Below, piece after piece: positions 22,701 to 34,034 of a stretch of 64,000 nt of DNA. Within the stretch, counting starts at the first letter, position 1, and each line of letters opens with the position of its first letter. A program made the translations under genes and the position numbers. Below the pieces are notes generated by a model. It searched no databases and was not told where the DNA came from. It saw nothing but the letters and a program-made list of their open reading frames with translations. The DNA comes from Ryuthela nishihirai (taxonomy: Eukaryota > Arthropoda > Arachnida > Araneae > Heptathelidae), in the NCBI GenBank assembly GCA_038380435.1, contig JAWZYU010000004.1, positions 25,208,001 through 25,272,000 of the forward strand, in the 5' to 3' direction.

Positions 22701-22849
22701 CAAACAGTTATAAAAGTGTATATATATATATATTTGCAATATAATAACCTTTGCTTTTTGCAGTTTTGACGAGAATTTGTAAGAGAAATATTAGAATTTC
22801 AGATTCTACTCATATATAAATAACCTATTTTATTTTTACATTTAAAAAC

Positions 22850-23160
22850 GTTCAAGTGTAACATTCACTTTGGCACGGGGAGGCCATTGAGGGGGAGGCC
22901 GATTTGGCTCCTGTGAACTCCGTGATGGATAATCGCGTTTAGCCAGGTTCAGCTGTTCCATCGACGTCAAGAGTGTGACGAGACACCGACACAACAACCA
23001 GATCCTGCAGAGCGACAACCGGTAGCGAAGCAGGCAACATAGCAAAGATGATGTCACTAGCGAGATCTTTAGCAACGATTTTACTTGAAGCAAGCCAACG
23101 ACGAAGGAAAGATGTCATCGTAACCCGACTGGATGATTTATCGCAACAGAGTGCCAATAA
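22850..23160. other. higher-GC patch of unknown origin
   Basis: About 50% GC by eye, with no recognisable protein. Plus strand 23048-23206 is open for about 50 codons (MMSLARSLATILLEASQRRR...) and ends TGA. Could be an exon fragment or TE debris. Confidence 0.25.
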
Positions 23161-23295
23161 TGAAAAATTTAAGTATATTATTATTCTTCCACTTGACACT
23201 TATTGATTTATAAATGTTCTCTTTTCTCTGGAATAGATAAAGACGAAGAAGAAGCTTTATTTTGATTAATATAGTTATAATAAAAAATAAAAATA

Positions 23296-23316
23296 AATAC
23301 CCCCTCAAGCAGCTGC

Positions 23317-23317
<1 letters not shown>
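23296..23317 (-). mobile_element. SINE-1 3' tail remnant
   Basis: AATACCCCCTCAAGCAGCTG is the minus-strand SINE-1 3' end. It directly abuts the (CAT)n tract and the LINE 3' end. Confidence 0.75.
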
Positions 23318-23355
<38 letters not shown>

Positions 23356-23384
23356 CCATCATCTTCATCATCATCATCATCTTC

Positions 23385-23436
<52 letters not shown>
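23318..23436. repeat. (CAT)n microsatellite, LINE tail
   Basis: About 119 bp of CAT/ATG triplets with a few CAC and CTT interruptions. It is the expanded 3' tail of the minus-strand LINE that follows. The long Asp/Met/Ile ORFs across it are translations of the repeat, not genes. Confidence 0.95.
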
Positions 23437-23448
23437 AGCAGCCATGGG

Positions 23449-24537
23449 CTACGGAGGTCCAACCAGACCACACAGTTTAATTCTCCAAGCATACCTGTCC
23501 TGAGCTACATCTGCTGCATCTGGCCACTGCACACCAATTCTAACAAGGTCCTGTTTGACATTGTCTGCCCACCGCATCCTAGGTCTCCCCCTCCTTCTGA
23601 GGCCTCTAGGCACACTGTTCATAACCCTTTTCGCCAATCTATAATTATCCATACGGGCAACATGGCCAAACCAGCGGAGTCTCTCTTTGCACAATATGCT
23701 GCTTAAAGGAGGTTGCAGACTCCTTTGCCTAACCTCATCATTAGTTACAAAGTTAAACCACCTAATACCCAAGATACTGCGCAAGCATCTAGAATCAAAA
23801 GCATCTAGTTTCCTGTTATCTTGTTTACAAAGTGTCCACGTTTCACTACCATAACTAACCCTAGAAAGAACCAAACTATTATACAGTCTAATTTTAGTCT
23901 TTAGGTGTATACGCCTATTTCTCCACAATCTCCTTAGATTCTTAAAAGTCCCGGCAGCAATACCTATTCGTCTGTTAATCTCATGCTGCACATCACCAGT
24001 ATCAGTTACATAGCTCCCAAGGTAATTAAACTGTGACACCTGCTCAAGACTGCAACCATTCAGATTAACTGAATCACAACCTGCCTGACCAATTTTCATC
24101 ACTTTAGTTTTCTCTCTGTTTATAACCAAACCTACTCTACTACCAGTCTCATCAACAGCTCGAATGAAAGAGTTCATCTCATCAACATCATTTGCCAAAA
24201 GGGCTAAATCATCAGCATAATCTAAATCAGAAATTTTCGTATCTCCAGCCCATTTAAGGCCAAAATCTTTCCCTTGAAGTGAATTTCGCATAACATAATC
24301 AACAACCAAACTAAAGAGAAAAGGAGACAAAATACACCCTTGTCGAACACCAGACGTAATGCTAAACCAATTGCTACAAGACTTACCAACTCTCACACAT
24401 GACTCAGTGTTATTATAGAGAGCTTTCATTATGTTAACTAACTTGTCTGGTATACCATATGATCTCACAATCAACCACAAATTATGACGATCAACAGAGT
24501 CAAAAGCCTTTTTGAAATCAACAAAGCTAGCAACCAA
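23449..24537 (-). pseudogene. reverse transcriptase, C-terminal frame
   Basis: 362 codons. Residues 5-14 read FVDFKKAFDS (RT catalytic Asp block), 63-74 read GVRQGCILSPFL, and 107-110 are YADD, the catalytic pair. Downstream come FNYLGSYVTD, the YGSETWTLCKQ block and the ERLRWFGHVARM block typical of RTE-like polyproteins. The enzyme copies the LINE transcript onto nicked DNA. The frame is open, but it is separated from the upstream frame by a deletion/frameshift near 24540-24575, so it is not functional as it stands. Confidence 0.85.
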
Positions 24538-24562
24538 AGGTTTCTGAAACTCTAAACATTTC

Positions 24563-25639
24563 TCAAGAATCTAAGTGAAAATATCTATCTACACATCCCC
24601 TACCACTTCTGAATCCACATTGCTCATCACGCAATTGCCTGTCAACCAGATTCTTAATTCTATTAAGCACAATCATGGAAAGAACTTTACCTGGAACAGA
24701 GAGTAGGCTGATACCCCTATAGTTATCACAAGAACTGCGATCACCTTTTTTGAAGATAGGGATAATAATAGCTCTGGTAAAATCTTTAGGAACCATGCGT
24801 TTATCATAAAAGTTATTCAAAATTTCAGTCATCCAAGTGGTAACCAAAACATTCCCAGCTCTGAGCATTTCTGTAGTAATTTCATCTACCCCTGGGGATT
24901 TATGAAGTTTAAGTTTAGAGATAGCCAAACTAACTTCAGATTGTGTTATAGGGCCAACATTAAAGCTGCCAATGCATCTATCGTCATTATAAACAATGGG
25001 AGTAGAACTAACCACATAGTTTAGAACATCACTGAAATGCTCAGCCCACCTAGCCATGACAGAATCCTCACCTTCTATAACCTTACCTTGTTTATCCTTC
25101 AATCCCTGTATGCCTGTCCGTTTTCTACCACATAAAACATTAACTATCTGGTACAGCTCTCTGCTGTTGTGCTGCCTAACTGCTTCCTCAGCTTTGTCAG
25201 CCAAGCTATCAAGCCAAAGATTTTTATCAGTAGCTAACTGATCCTTTACACGTTTATTAAGCTCTCTGTAATCTTTTCTATTAGGACTAGTAGGGTACTG
25301 ATTAAGGACATTCCTGCAGTTCCTTCTGTCTGAAATAAGCTCAAGTGCCTTATCACTTAAATAATTCTGTCTCCTCTGCTCCTTTTTTCCTAAAAGAGTA
25401 CTGTTAGTTTCCAAAAAAGCCTGTTTAAAATGGCCCCATTCTTCCTCAACTTCAGTATTAAGCAAACCATGACTGTCATAATGACTAAGTAACCTATCAT
25501 GGTAAGCTTTGGCTATAACTGGGTCTTTCAGAGCTTCAGTATTAAAGGTAAATTTTTTAACCCTAGCACAACACTTTTTAAGTTTAAGTTGCAAGACACT
25601 TTTTACAAGGTAATGGTCAGATCCAATTTCAGCTAGCAA
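24563..25639 (-). pseudogene. endonuclease end and N-terminal reverse transcriptase frame
   Basis: 358 codons. It starts in the endonuclease's terminal SDH motif (GSDHYLVKSVLQLKLKK), passes through a linker, then RT blocks: KLHKSPGVDEITTEMLRAG, IIIPIFKKGDRSSCDNYRGI and QCGFRSGRGCVD. It stops shortly after the last block, where the copy at 55348-55584 continues in frame, so a small deletion broke this one. The start at 25639 is only the truncation edge, not a biological start. Confidence 0.85.
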
Positions 25640-25649
25640 TGTTTAAATT

Positions 25650-27011
25650 CTTGTTGAAACTTTGGAGTTTCGATGCTTATTTTCGGAAAGTGAAATTACT
25701 GTGGTTCCAGTTTATACTATGTGTGAATAGAATTTTTTTCGTATTCTTGTTCATCGAAGTTCTAGTTGTTATATTGTATTAAAATTAGTTAAAGGGTATT
25801 TTTGTAGATTTTTTCGTTTCAGCTGACTGATAGCTGAAAATTTGTAAGTCGATATTGGGAAGTTTAGAAATTGTGAAATGTTTATGGATATGAATGAGGT
25901 GAGTGAAAGAGAATTAGTATTTAATATTTTTTCGTTTTTAAGATGAATTTTGTATGGTAAAGTAACGTGCATTCCCAAGTGAATTTATGTATGAAAAAAA
26001 AAATGAGATTCATGTAAAAAAAAAAAGTGATTGGGTGAAATGCTATCGTCATATATTATAAATTATTTACACCTTTTTTTCTTTATTCGTAGATACGATG
26101 TTATGTATATGTGTTTAAATCTGTTCAGTGTCATCAGTGATATTTATGTGTCAATGATGCGTATTTTTTGGGATGACATTGGCAGTATTTATTTGTATAT
26201 ATATGAGCTCACCATGATGATGACTACAGAATTTTTTTTTGTGTGTGTACCTTTTTGGAGCTGTCCCCAAATGGCCATGTCTGGTGACCGAGTTGTTACC
26301 AGCATAACTGCTTTGGGAGGGGGACGTTAGCTCTGAAGGGGGAGGTAGCTAATTATTTTTTTATTTCATTTTTCGTGATTGTTGTGTATAGGTGAAGAAT
26401 TAGCCGATGATTACAATCCCGCTTGTTTGTAAAATTTGAATTTTCTTAGCTTCGCGTATGATGTAATTAGGAGGAGATAACAGTGTTCGAATACCCATTT
26501 TTTTATGTGATTTAGGAGAAAAATTTAGCTTTCACATATCTTTTGATTGCGGTTAGGGGATAAGCGGAAGTTATCACCCCGATAACAACATACGTAATTG
26601 AATTTTTTTCCTTTCATGTCATTAACCTTTCTAGAAGTTAAGAAAGATAGGAATGTATTAACCATTTTCACTGTATAGTTCAAGTTATGCCAATTTCGAG
26701 TTTGTATCAGAATGTGATACTAGGTAGGCCGATAATGCTAGTATACAGTTAACTGCCACAGCCACTGCTATGTATTTACACTAGGATAGCTGTCACACAC
26801 TTTTGTTAGGAGAATTGGGAGGAGGTACCTTTGGTAGCTCTGGAAAATTGTGTCAAAGTGAGAATAGATCATCTTATCAAAATTTGCGTAAACATACTTT
26901 TACTTATTTATTTTCAGCCATATGTAAATGACGTGAGATGTGTCCTTTATTCAAAATTTGCTCGTCAAAATCTGTCAGGTCAAATTTTTGACTCCCTTTG
27001 GAAGGAGGAGT
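25650..27011. other. AT-rich stretch before the LTR
   Basis: No supported gene. A purine-rich run GGAAGGAGGAG (27000-27010) lies just before the LTR start at 27012 and could be a polypurine tract, but no gag or pol sequence is seen upstream. Confidence 0.35.
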
Positions 27012-27356
27012 TGTGATCCCCCCTCGTTCACTTTTACTTTACCTTAACCAGTTTTGCTTAATTTACGTTATATTTATCATTTTGGGGATTTTTATTTCCT
27101 TTTTGGCATCACAGAGCACGTTTCCAAGAGTTAGGAGTTACGCATGCGCAACTCCGAACTTCCGACTCTCACCCGCTAAAGCGCGTGCACAAGGAAACAC
27201 CCCCTATTGCGTCACAGCTTGCGCCGCTCGTCAATTTATGCAAATGTCTTTCCCCGGCGTGCAACACGACACGTGTGGCTCTGTACCTCTTGTTAAAATC
27301 TGGTGACATGTTGTTACAGTAGTTAGAAAGCAAGAGCACTGCAGCTCAGAAGTTAG
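27012..27356 (+). mobile_element. LTR copy A, left half (split by Jockey)
   Basis: Starts TGTGATC and follows the order of the solo LTR at 57124-57791: CTTTACCTTAACCAG, TTTTGGGG, CGCAACTC, ATGCAAATG. It is interrupted at the 16-bp sequence GCAGCTCAGAAGTTAG, which reappears at 32991 where the LTR resumes. CG-richer than copies B and C, so perhaps younger or less CpG-decayed. Confidence 0.8.
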
Positions 27357-27828
27357 CAGGTTGTGAATATTAGAGCGTTGGATAGAGAAGCGCAGAAGTA
27401 AACTCACGAGATCACTTCTTTTGAATTATTATGACGTCAGGTATATATCTTAGAACGAGAATTCTTTGAAACGTTTTAATGATTGTTTCTATACCGAGTT
27501 ATATATGACTTCACCTTAGGAAAGAACATGCCGACGCAATTTCCAGCGGTGACTGCGTTAGATTTTACATTTTGAGATTTGAGTGGATTGTGTCGACCGC
27601 TGCTCTTGTGCACACGTTCCTTGACTTTACTAGGATAGGAGTGGATTTCGCGAAGGACTGTTTCGCCGGTTTCCATGGGGAGTGTGCGCTGTGCTATTTG
27701 TCACAGCTGTAGGGAATATTTAATTTTTTCTCGCCCAAAGCTTGGGCTTCGTTCTTCTGCACTTCAGGTCAGTGCTTATTTATTTTTTCTTTTGTCTCAG
27801 AATTCGATGATATATCGAGGATTCAGAT

Positions 27829-29665
27829 ATGGATGCGGTGGCGGACCCTAGGGAAATTTTGATGGCAGACTCTGCTGGGCCGGCACTGCATTGGTTATCG
27901 GACGACGATGCCTGGCAAATCTGTAGTCCTTCTGTTATTGAAGGGCATTTACCCTGCACAGAGGTATCTCCTCCGCAGTTGTTGGATGGCATATCCCTGG
28001 CCCCAGGGGAAAACTTTGATCATTGTGTCGAAACTGGAGATAACTCTCATCCGCCTCAACGAGAGGCCAAAACGGGTGCTGCTTCAACATGTCAACGTTT
28101 GACGCACAAACTTGATAAATTGGAGGAGGTAAACTCCATTTTACATCGTATGCCAAATATGACTCAGATTCATGGTCTTAATCCTGCAACTTATGCGACC
28201 TTTAAGACGGCCATCTTACAAAAATATTATATTGAAAAGGAAATTATGGAACATAATTGTGAATTCAACTTCCCAATGTCAATCCAGCGGGTTGCTACCA
28301 CTTCCAAGAACACCGGAAATCTTGTTTCTGTTGTTACAACTGCTGATACAGCGGATAGTATGGACACAACAAAGTTTAAACCTGTTAAGAAAGGACATAA
28401 ACGTCCCCTTTCTCCTACCCATGATACTATTCCACTTAAAAATAAATTCTCGGTTTTAGCCCTGAACTCTGACCACGTTGATGGATCAACGGATGTTATG
28501 GCTGCCTCTACCTCTGATAGGTCTTGAGAGTTGGATACGTCCTCAGTGACTGTGGCTAAACGAGAACAGATTCCCCCAATTATTTTGAAGAGTCCAAAAA
28601 ACTGGACCCTATTACAACGAGAGATTACTGTTTTGGCAGTGGAGGCTTTCACTGCCAAATCAAATGGAAACGACATTCGTGTACAAACGAAGTGCACTCA
28701 GGATTTTCGCGCCTTCGTCAGATTGTTTGAAGGGTCTCACCTTGAATTTCATACATATCAGCTTAAAGCTGAAAAAAATCTAAAAGTTGTTCTTAAAAAT
28801 TTACCACTGGATGTTTCCTGCGACGAGCTTAGGACTGAGCTACTTGGCATGGGTTGAACCCCCTTAAAATTTCACAACTCAAACACGGTGCAGATAGAAA
28901 ACCAATTCCCGTTTTTCTTGTCGAACTTTCAAAGAATGCTGCAAAAAGGAACATTTTCAACGTTACTAGTCTTTTTCACCTACGAATCAAGGTTGAAAAT
29001 TATAGAAAAGGACCTGCACCCACTCAATGTCACCGCTGCCAATCGTTTGGACATGTGCAGAGTGGATGCCATAATAGGCCCCGTTGCGTGAAATGCGCCG
29101 GGGATCATTTCACAACTACTTGTTCCAGAAGCAAGACTGATGGCCCCGTGTACTGACTTGCGCTAATTGTGGGCTGACACATACAGCAAATTATAAGGGA
29201 TGTGCTTTCTATCCTAAACTTGGTTCTACCAAAACTATGCCTCCATCTCATAGACAATCAAAGTCTGTACCTCTGGGAAAGGGAAAGGTGACTCCCCCGT
29301 TTGTTGCTAAAACATCTACTTCTCTTTCATATGCTGATGCAGTTGCTTCATCATCGACATCTAGGATTGGACAGTCTACTGCTGTTCCTTCCCCAGCTTC
29401 ACATGAACGTACTTCTACTCCTGTTCAGCAGAACCCTAAAGTAAAAACATCCTCTAAGAGGGATAAAAAAGATTTCGACTCAATTCTGATTAATGATATC
29501 ACAGACGTTTTTTCCTTTGTCAAACAATTAAATCTTGCTGCTATTCTGACCACCATTAAAAATTTATTTACAGAGTATCAAAGTGCTAAAGGCCTGATGG
29601 TCAAAATTGCTGTCGGGGTCCGAGCTTTTGATCTTTTCCTCAACGCTCTGAACCCCGATGGTTGA
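27829..29665 (+). pseudogene. Jockey ORF1 (gag-like, zinc knuckles), broken
   Basis: ORF1 proteins bind LINE RNA. The frame opens at ATG 27829 and has a TGA at 28525-28527. It reads on in the same frame to 28857, shifts frame near 28855, shifts again near 29156, and ends at TGA 29663-29665. Zinc knuckles are visible: CHRCQSFGHVQSGC from about 29028, CVKCAGDHFTTTC just after, and CANCGLTHTANYKGC from 29159. The tail is Ser/Thr-rich. Final bases overlap the ORF2 start by 8 nt (ATGGTTGA), a common Jockey arrangement suggesting coupled translation. Confidence 0.85.
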
Positions 29666-32600
29666 TTCACCTTACTATCATGACCAGCTTCAGATTATTG
29701 CGTGGAATTGCAACGGCCTTAAAAGAGACCTTTTCGAGTTTCTGAACTTTCTTCTGCAGTTTAATGTGGACGTGGCTTTACTGAGTGAGACGCACTTAAG
29801 GACTAGTGATACGCTAAATGTCGCAAATTACAAAGTTTATCGTACTGATAGAATACATAATGGAGGTGGTGGGACAGCCATTTTTGTAAAGAGCTCTATT
29901 CCACACTTCCATTATCTGCTTCCTGAAGTGGCTTCCATTGAAGTAACTGCCATCTCTATTCCCCCGGACTAGTATTGGAAAACTAAACATCATTTCTGGT
30001 TATAAGCCTCCAAATATTATTTTGCATTCTGTGGATCTGGATTGGATCTTTGAAACCGACTGTCCCACAATTCTTGCTGGTGGGTTAGTTATGGTAGTGA
30101 AACTTGGACGCTGTGTAAGCAAGATAACAGGAAACTAGATGCTTTTGATTCTAGATGCTTACGCAGTATCTTGGGTATTAGGTGGTTTAACTTTGTAACT
30201 AATGATGAGGTTAGGCAAAGGAGTCTGCAACCTCCTTTAAGCAGCATATTGTGCAGAGAGAGACTCCGCTGGTTTGGCCATGTTGCCCGTATGGATAATT
30301 ATAGATTGGCGAAAAGGGTTATGAACAGTGTGCTAGAGGCCTCAGAAGGAGGGGGAGACCTAGGATGCGGTAGGCAGACAATGTCAAACAGGACCTTGTT
30401 AGAATTGGTGTACAGTGGCCGGATGCAGCAGATGTAGCTCAGGACAGATATGCTTGGAGAATTAAACTGCGCGGTCTGGTTGGACCTCCGTAGCCCATGG
30501 CTGCTTGAGGATGATGATGATGATGATGATGATCTAAACTCCAAAGATACTACTTGGAATTCTCGAAAGTGTAACTTAAATGGTTGCACCCTGCTTGAAT
30601 ATTCTACTAGTAAGGGGATCATTGTGGATGCGCCTTCCAGTCCCACTTATTTTCTGTACAACCCGAAATACATGCCAGATGTGCTTGATATAGTCCTACT
30701 GGGACACTTTTTTCCGGCCTACAGTCTTACTACCATACAAGCGCTAAACTCGGATCACATACCAATCTCTCTTCAGCTCTCCATATCGAATATGGCAACT
30801 TCTCCTGTTTCCGTTTCAACAAATTGGGATGTTTATAAAGAACTTGTTCACGCTTCTATCAAAGGAAAATGCAGTTCTCCGCATTTCCACAATATTGAGG
30901 CTGTCATTGAAAAGTTTACTGCTATTCTTCATACATGTAAGAGGAAGGCTAGTTATACGAGGAAAAAGGTTCCTGTTTATTTTAAGTTACCTTCCCACTT
31001 ACTTGCACTTGTCAAGGCCAAAAACCACGCTAGACATCGGTGGCAAAGGTTTCGGTATCCTGCAGATAAAAATATGTACTATGCCCTCAAGAACAGAGTT
31101 CGAGCAGATATCGCAGAATTCAGAGCAACCTCTTGGAAAAATAAGATTGAAAACCTCTCTGTTTATGATAATTCTATTTGGAACTTTACAAAGAGGCTAA
31201 AAAATCCTAAAAATAACCTCCCGTCTATACAAGGTGAAAAGGGGGTGGTATATAGTGATGCTGAGAAAGCTGAAGCATTTGCCTCAACTTTGGTTACCCA
31301 GTTCCAGGAAAATTCTGACTTGTCGGATGAAATTACTCAACGAGAGATGAAAGATGAAATACATCATTTCTATCTGCGTCCGACAAGTCAGACACTTTTC
31401 ACTACCCCTAAGGAGATTAAGGCAGCAATCGGGAAGCTAAAGCGAAATAAGGCTCCTATTTTGGATCTGTTACAAATGCCATGATCAGAAATTTACCCGT
31501 CAATGCAGTTGTATTTTTGTGTTCTATATTTAATGTCCTTATACGACATGGAGTTTTTCCTGAGGTATGGAAGCGAGCAAAGATCAAGATGATCCCTAAG
31601 CCAGGGAAAAATCACAAGTTTCCAAGTAGCTATCGTCCGATTAGCCTGTTGTCTTGTCTCAGTAAGCTGTTGGAGCGAATAATCTTGAATCGAATGCAAA
31701 CATTCGTCTCTCAACATCAGGTGATTCCGGATATACAATTTGCTTTCCGGAATAAGATGTCAACGGATCACCAGCTTTTACGAGTCGCTGGTAAACTAAA
31801 GGAATCCTTAAATAAGAAGGAATTCGTAGCTGCTGCCTTCCTCGATGTGGCAAAGGCATTCGACAAAGGTTTGGGTTGATGGGCTGATTTCTAAGCTCAT
31901 CAGGGCAAAGGCCCCATCAGGGATGATTCTTTTTATCGAATCCTATTTACATCACCGTACTTTTCAAGTATGTGTCAATGAGAGTCTATCTGCAGTCCAG
32001 AGTATACAGGCAGGGGTCCCTCAGGGCTCCCTTCTTGGCCCTGTTCTGTTCTCTATCTACATGCATGATTTCCCCTTGCATGACCGTTTGTTTTATGCTA
32101 TGTACGCGGACGACATAGCTATACTTTCTACATCTCTGTGGTCTTCGATAGCTATAGACAGGCTGCCGAAAGGTCTAGACCTGGCTGAAAAATGGTACGA
32201 TAAATGGAAGATCAAAATAAACGCTGACAAAAGTTCAGCGCTACTATTGTCTTTGAAGAAAGTTTCTTGTGACAGCAGTTTATGTATATTTAATAACCCT
32301 ATTCCTTGGCAAAAAACTACAAAGTATTTAGGGCTGATTTTGCATCATAAATTGAAGTGGAACAATCATATTAAATACATCGTTCATAAAGCTAACATCA
32401 TCCGATGCCAACTTGGACCGTTATTGGGTCGAAATTCGATCCTTTCTATTGACCACAAATTACTTCTGTACTTTTCTGTGCTACGTTCAGTATTGACTTA
32501 TGCTGCCCCTGTCTGGGGGAATACGACCAAGACAAATATCCATTGTTTACAACGATATCAGAACAAAGTGCTACGACAGGTTACGAATGCTCCCTGGTTC

Positions 32601-32804
32601 GTCACCAATAGAAGAATTCATCACGATCTTGGAGTTGAACACATATATGACTTTATTACGAACACCTCGAAGGTCTTCTTTGATGGTGTTGACTCAAACC
32701 CTCATGATTTGATTTCTTCTCTATTGCATTATTTGTTCGATCCTCAGAGCAGGATCGAAATAGCAAGACCCCTGATCTTCGATATGGATACCTTTTTGGT
32801 TTAG
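29658..32804 (+). pseudogene. Jockey ORF2 (endonuclease-reverse transcriptase), broken
   Basis: It opens with QIIAWNCNGLKRDLFEF and DVALLSETHL, the EEP endonuclease. A frameshift sits near 29970. The endonuclease GD(L)N block is split by the RTE-like fragment at 30083-30531; by chance the insert's ATG repeats stay open, giving an Asp run in the 30450-31484 frame. RT frames follow with breaks near 31483 and 31866: SYRPISLLSCLSKLLERII, FLDVAKAFDK, GVPQGSLLGPVLFSIYMHDF and YADD at 32103-32114. It ends at TAG 32802-32804. Single-base indels account for all breaks seen, so it is a moderately young pseudogene. Confidence 0.9.
30083..30531 (+). mobile_element. RTE-like LINE 3' fragment nested in Jockey
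   Basis: 449 bp beginning GGTTAGTTATGGTAG and ending CCATGGCTGCTTGAGG then (ATG)7. Removing it rejoins the Jockey reading frame exactly at a GAT codon (left base 30082, right bases 30532-30533). No direct repeat flanks it; the ATG tail merges with the target's own GAT. It is close in sequence to 23437-25640. Confidence 0.9.
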
Positions 32805-33006
32805 TTCTTGCTTTCTGCTCCTGTTCCTACGTGTTCTTTTCATAGCCCTTCGGGGTTTCACCATAGCTTGGTGAACTACCTTTTGTACTGTCTTTGACTC
32901 ATGGCCTTATCGGCGATCATCAGATGAAAATGGTTATGGGGTCATTTGATCCTGGCACATTGAAAGTTATGTTTCAGCTATCAGCTATCAGCAGCTCAGA
33001 AGTTAG

Positions 33007-33365
33007 TCAGACAGTAGACAGAAGAGAGTGTGGTAGGAAGCACGGAGGAGCACAGTTAGTATAGTGTGTGTAGTCAAAGTTGAGAAATGATGTATCTTCA
33101 TTGAAGTTTTGGTGAGTGATTTTTGGAAATAAATTTGTTTGTTAATTAAACCTTTTGAATCTTTACTAATTTTTTCTCTTGAGCAACGTTAATTGTTTGA
33201 TTAGAATTAATCTTTACATTTTGAAAATCGTTTAATATTTTTTGAATTCTTAGTCATTAACGCTCGCTGGTATTTTGAACCCTAATTTAACTTTTTTTTT
33301 TTGGCAATTTGTTAATTATTGCCTGGCCCCGACTCAACTATCCGGAGTATGAAAATAATTGGATC
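33007..33365 (+). mobile_element. LTR copy A, right half
   Basis: Resumes after the second 16-bp copy (32991-33006). It follows copies B and C: TTTTGGTGAG, AAATAAATTTG, TTTTTTCTCTTGAGCA, TTTGGCAA, TGCCTGG, CTATCCGG. The 3' boundary is unclear because the usual GTTACA end is not seen; similarity fades near 33350-33370. Confidence 0.7.
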
Positions 33366-33639
33366 AGACAAAGGGTCCAAACTTTAAAAGTAATTCACTT
33401 CTTTGGAGCTTATTATCAAACCATCTATTTATCCTTTTCTTCTATAACTTTCAAAAGTTTCGTTTTTCTTTACAATGAAATATTTTATGCTTTATAAGCG
33501 TATTTTATGTATCTATATAATTTTTTACGTATTATTTTATTTGACCATAATGATAATCAGTTAACAATATTTGAACTAGAGGATTGTTTCCTCATATAAA
33601 TTAAATAAATAACCTAACGTAATATCTGACATAAATTTG

Positions 33640-33815
33640 GCACAGTGGGCGCAGTGTTTCATGGCACAAACATATGCCCGTCCTGCTCTTCACCTGTCGT
33701 TTCGGCGAAACTCGTTTAGGGCCTCTCCCCTCTTTTCTATCTTCCTTGATATAAGTTCACTTCGTTTCTCAAGAATTAGTTGTTTTAACTTGGCAACAGG
33801 TATGCTTCATTAAAA
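33640..33815 (+). promoter_or_regulatory. presumed promoter/5'UTR of ZNF830-like gene
   Basis: CG-richer stretch (GGGCGCAG, GTCGTTTCGGCGAAACTCG) directly before exon 1, contrasting with AT-rich flanks; it includes pyrimidine-rich CTCTCCCCTCTTTTC. A three-codon upstream ORF (ATG 33802 to TAA 33813) ends 2 nt before the main ATG. No TATA box is clear. Role inferred from position. Confidence 0.45.
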
Positions 33816-33919
33816 ATGGCAGCGTCCACGAAGAAAAAGCTAGGTCAAAGCGAGCTGAGGAAATTAATGAGAGAAAGATTGAAAGATAAGGAAGAAAAAG
33901 TTAATTCTCCAATTGCCAG
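33816..33919 (+). CDS. ZNF830: ZNF830-like gene, exon 1
   Basis: ZNF830 (CCDC16/OMCG1) is a conserved nuclear C2H2 protein linked to the spliceosome (XAB2 complex) and genome stability. This exon encodes 34 residues plus two bases of the next codon, with QSELRKLMRERLKDKEEK followed by SPIA. It matches the family N-terminus, where a basic EELR.LM.E helix precedes SPFAKYN and the zinc finger. The ATG at 33816 has A at -3 and G at +4. The exon ends in phase 2 at GCCAG, followed by ATATCCTTTT, a U12-type 5' splice site. Exon 2 supplies the G completing Arg and then YNSLGQL, so the family motif is continuous across the junction. Weaker alternative: a pseudogene fragment, disfavoured by the intact phases downstream. 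Confidence 0.85.
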
Positions 33920-33929
33920 ATATCCTTTT
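33920..33929 (+). promoter_or_regulatory. U12-type 5' splice site (AT-AC intron)
   Basis: ATATCCTTTT directly after exon 1 matches the minor-spliceosome AT-AC donor consensus in full. No GT donor keeps the reading frame here. Confidence 0.85.
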
Positions 33930-34034
33930 CAGATTATAAATAAATATCATCCTATTAATTTTTAATGTGTTCATGTCCGTGCATTTTTTATTGAAGCGTA
34001 TGCATAGTTCTGCTAAAAATACTATAAAATAAAA

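Larger units (their letters stand above)
23437..25640 (-). mobile_element. RTE-like non-LTR retrotransposon, 5'-truncated
   Basis: Best-preserved copy of the family that recurs at 3305, 10147, 20361, 30083, 35609, 43852, 45716, 46310 and 54286. Its 5' edge falls in the last part of the endonuclease (IGSDHYLV). Two long minus frames carry the reverse transcriptase. The 3' end is CCATGGCTGCTT followed by an ATG-repeat tail instead of poly(A), as in RTE-type elements. Clade placement is by motif style (WNVRTL in the copy at 11283, SDH, FDS, YADD, RWFGHV), not by a tree. Confidence 0.85.
27357..32990 (+). mobile_element. Jockey-clade LINE, near full length, inactivated
   Basis: Bounded by a perfect 16-bp target duplication GCAGCTCAGAAGTTAG (27341-27356 and 32991-33006). 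Contents: a 5'UTR of about 470 nt with a TGACGTCA motif near 27430; a gag-like ORF1; an ORF2 with endonuclease and reverse transcriptase; and a 3'UTR ending in the short tandem CAGCTATCAGCTATCA rather than long poly(A). About 5.2 kb without the 449-bp RTE-like insertion. One stop codon, several single-base frameshifts and the insertion disable it. The right end lies about 0.8 kb upstream of the ZNF830-like start codon. Confidence 0.9.

Noticed and set aside
23138..23492. Long ORFs rich in Asp, Met or Ile
   Set aside because: Translations of the (CAT)n microsatellite in three frames.
30299..30646. Minus ORF with a Ser run
   Set aside because: Shadow of the Jockey/RTE-like junction and ATG repeats.
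33628..33652. TTTGGCACAGTGGGCGCAG, resembling a retroelement primer-binding site after the LTR
   Set aside because: LTR similarity ends about 270 bp earlier, and no gag follows; the next frame is ZNF830 exon 1.
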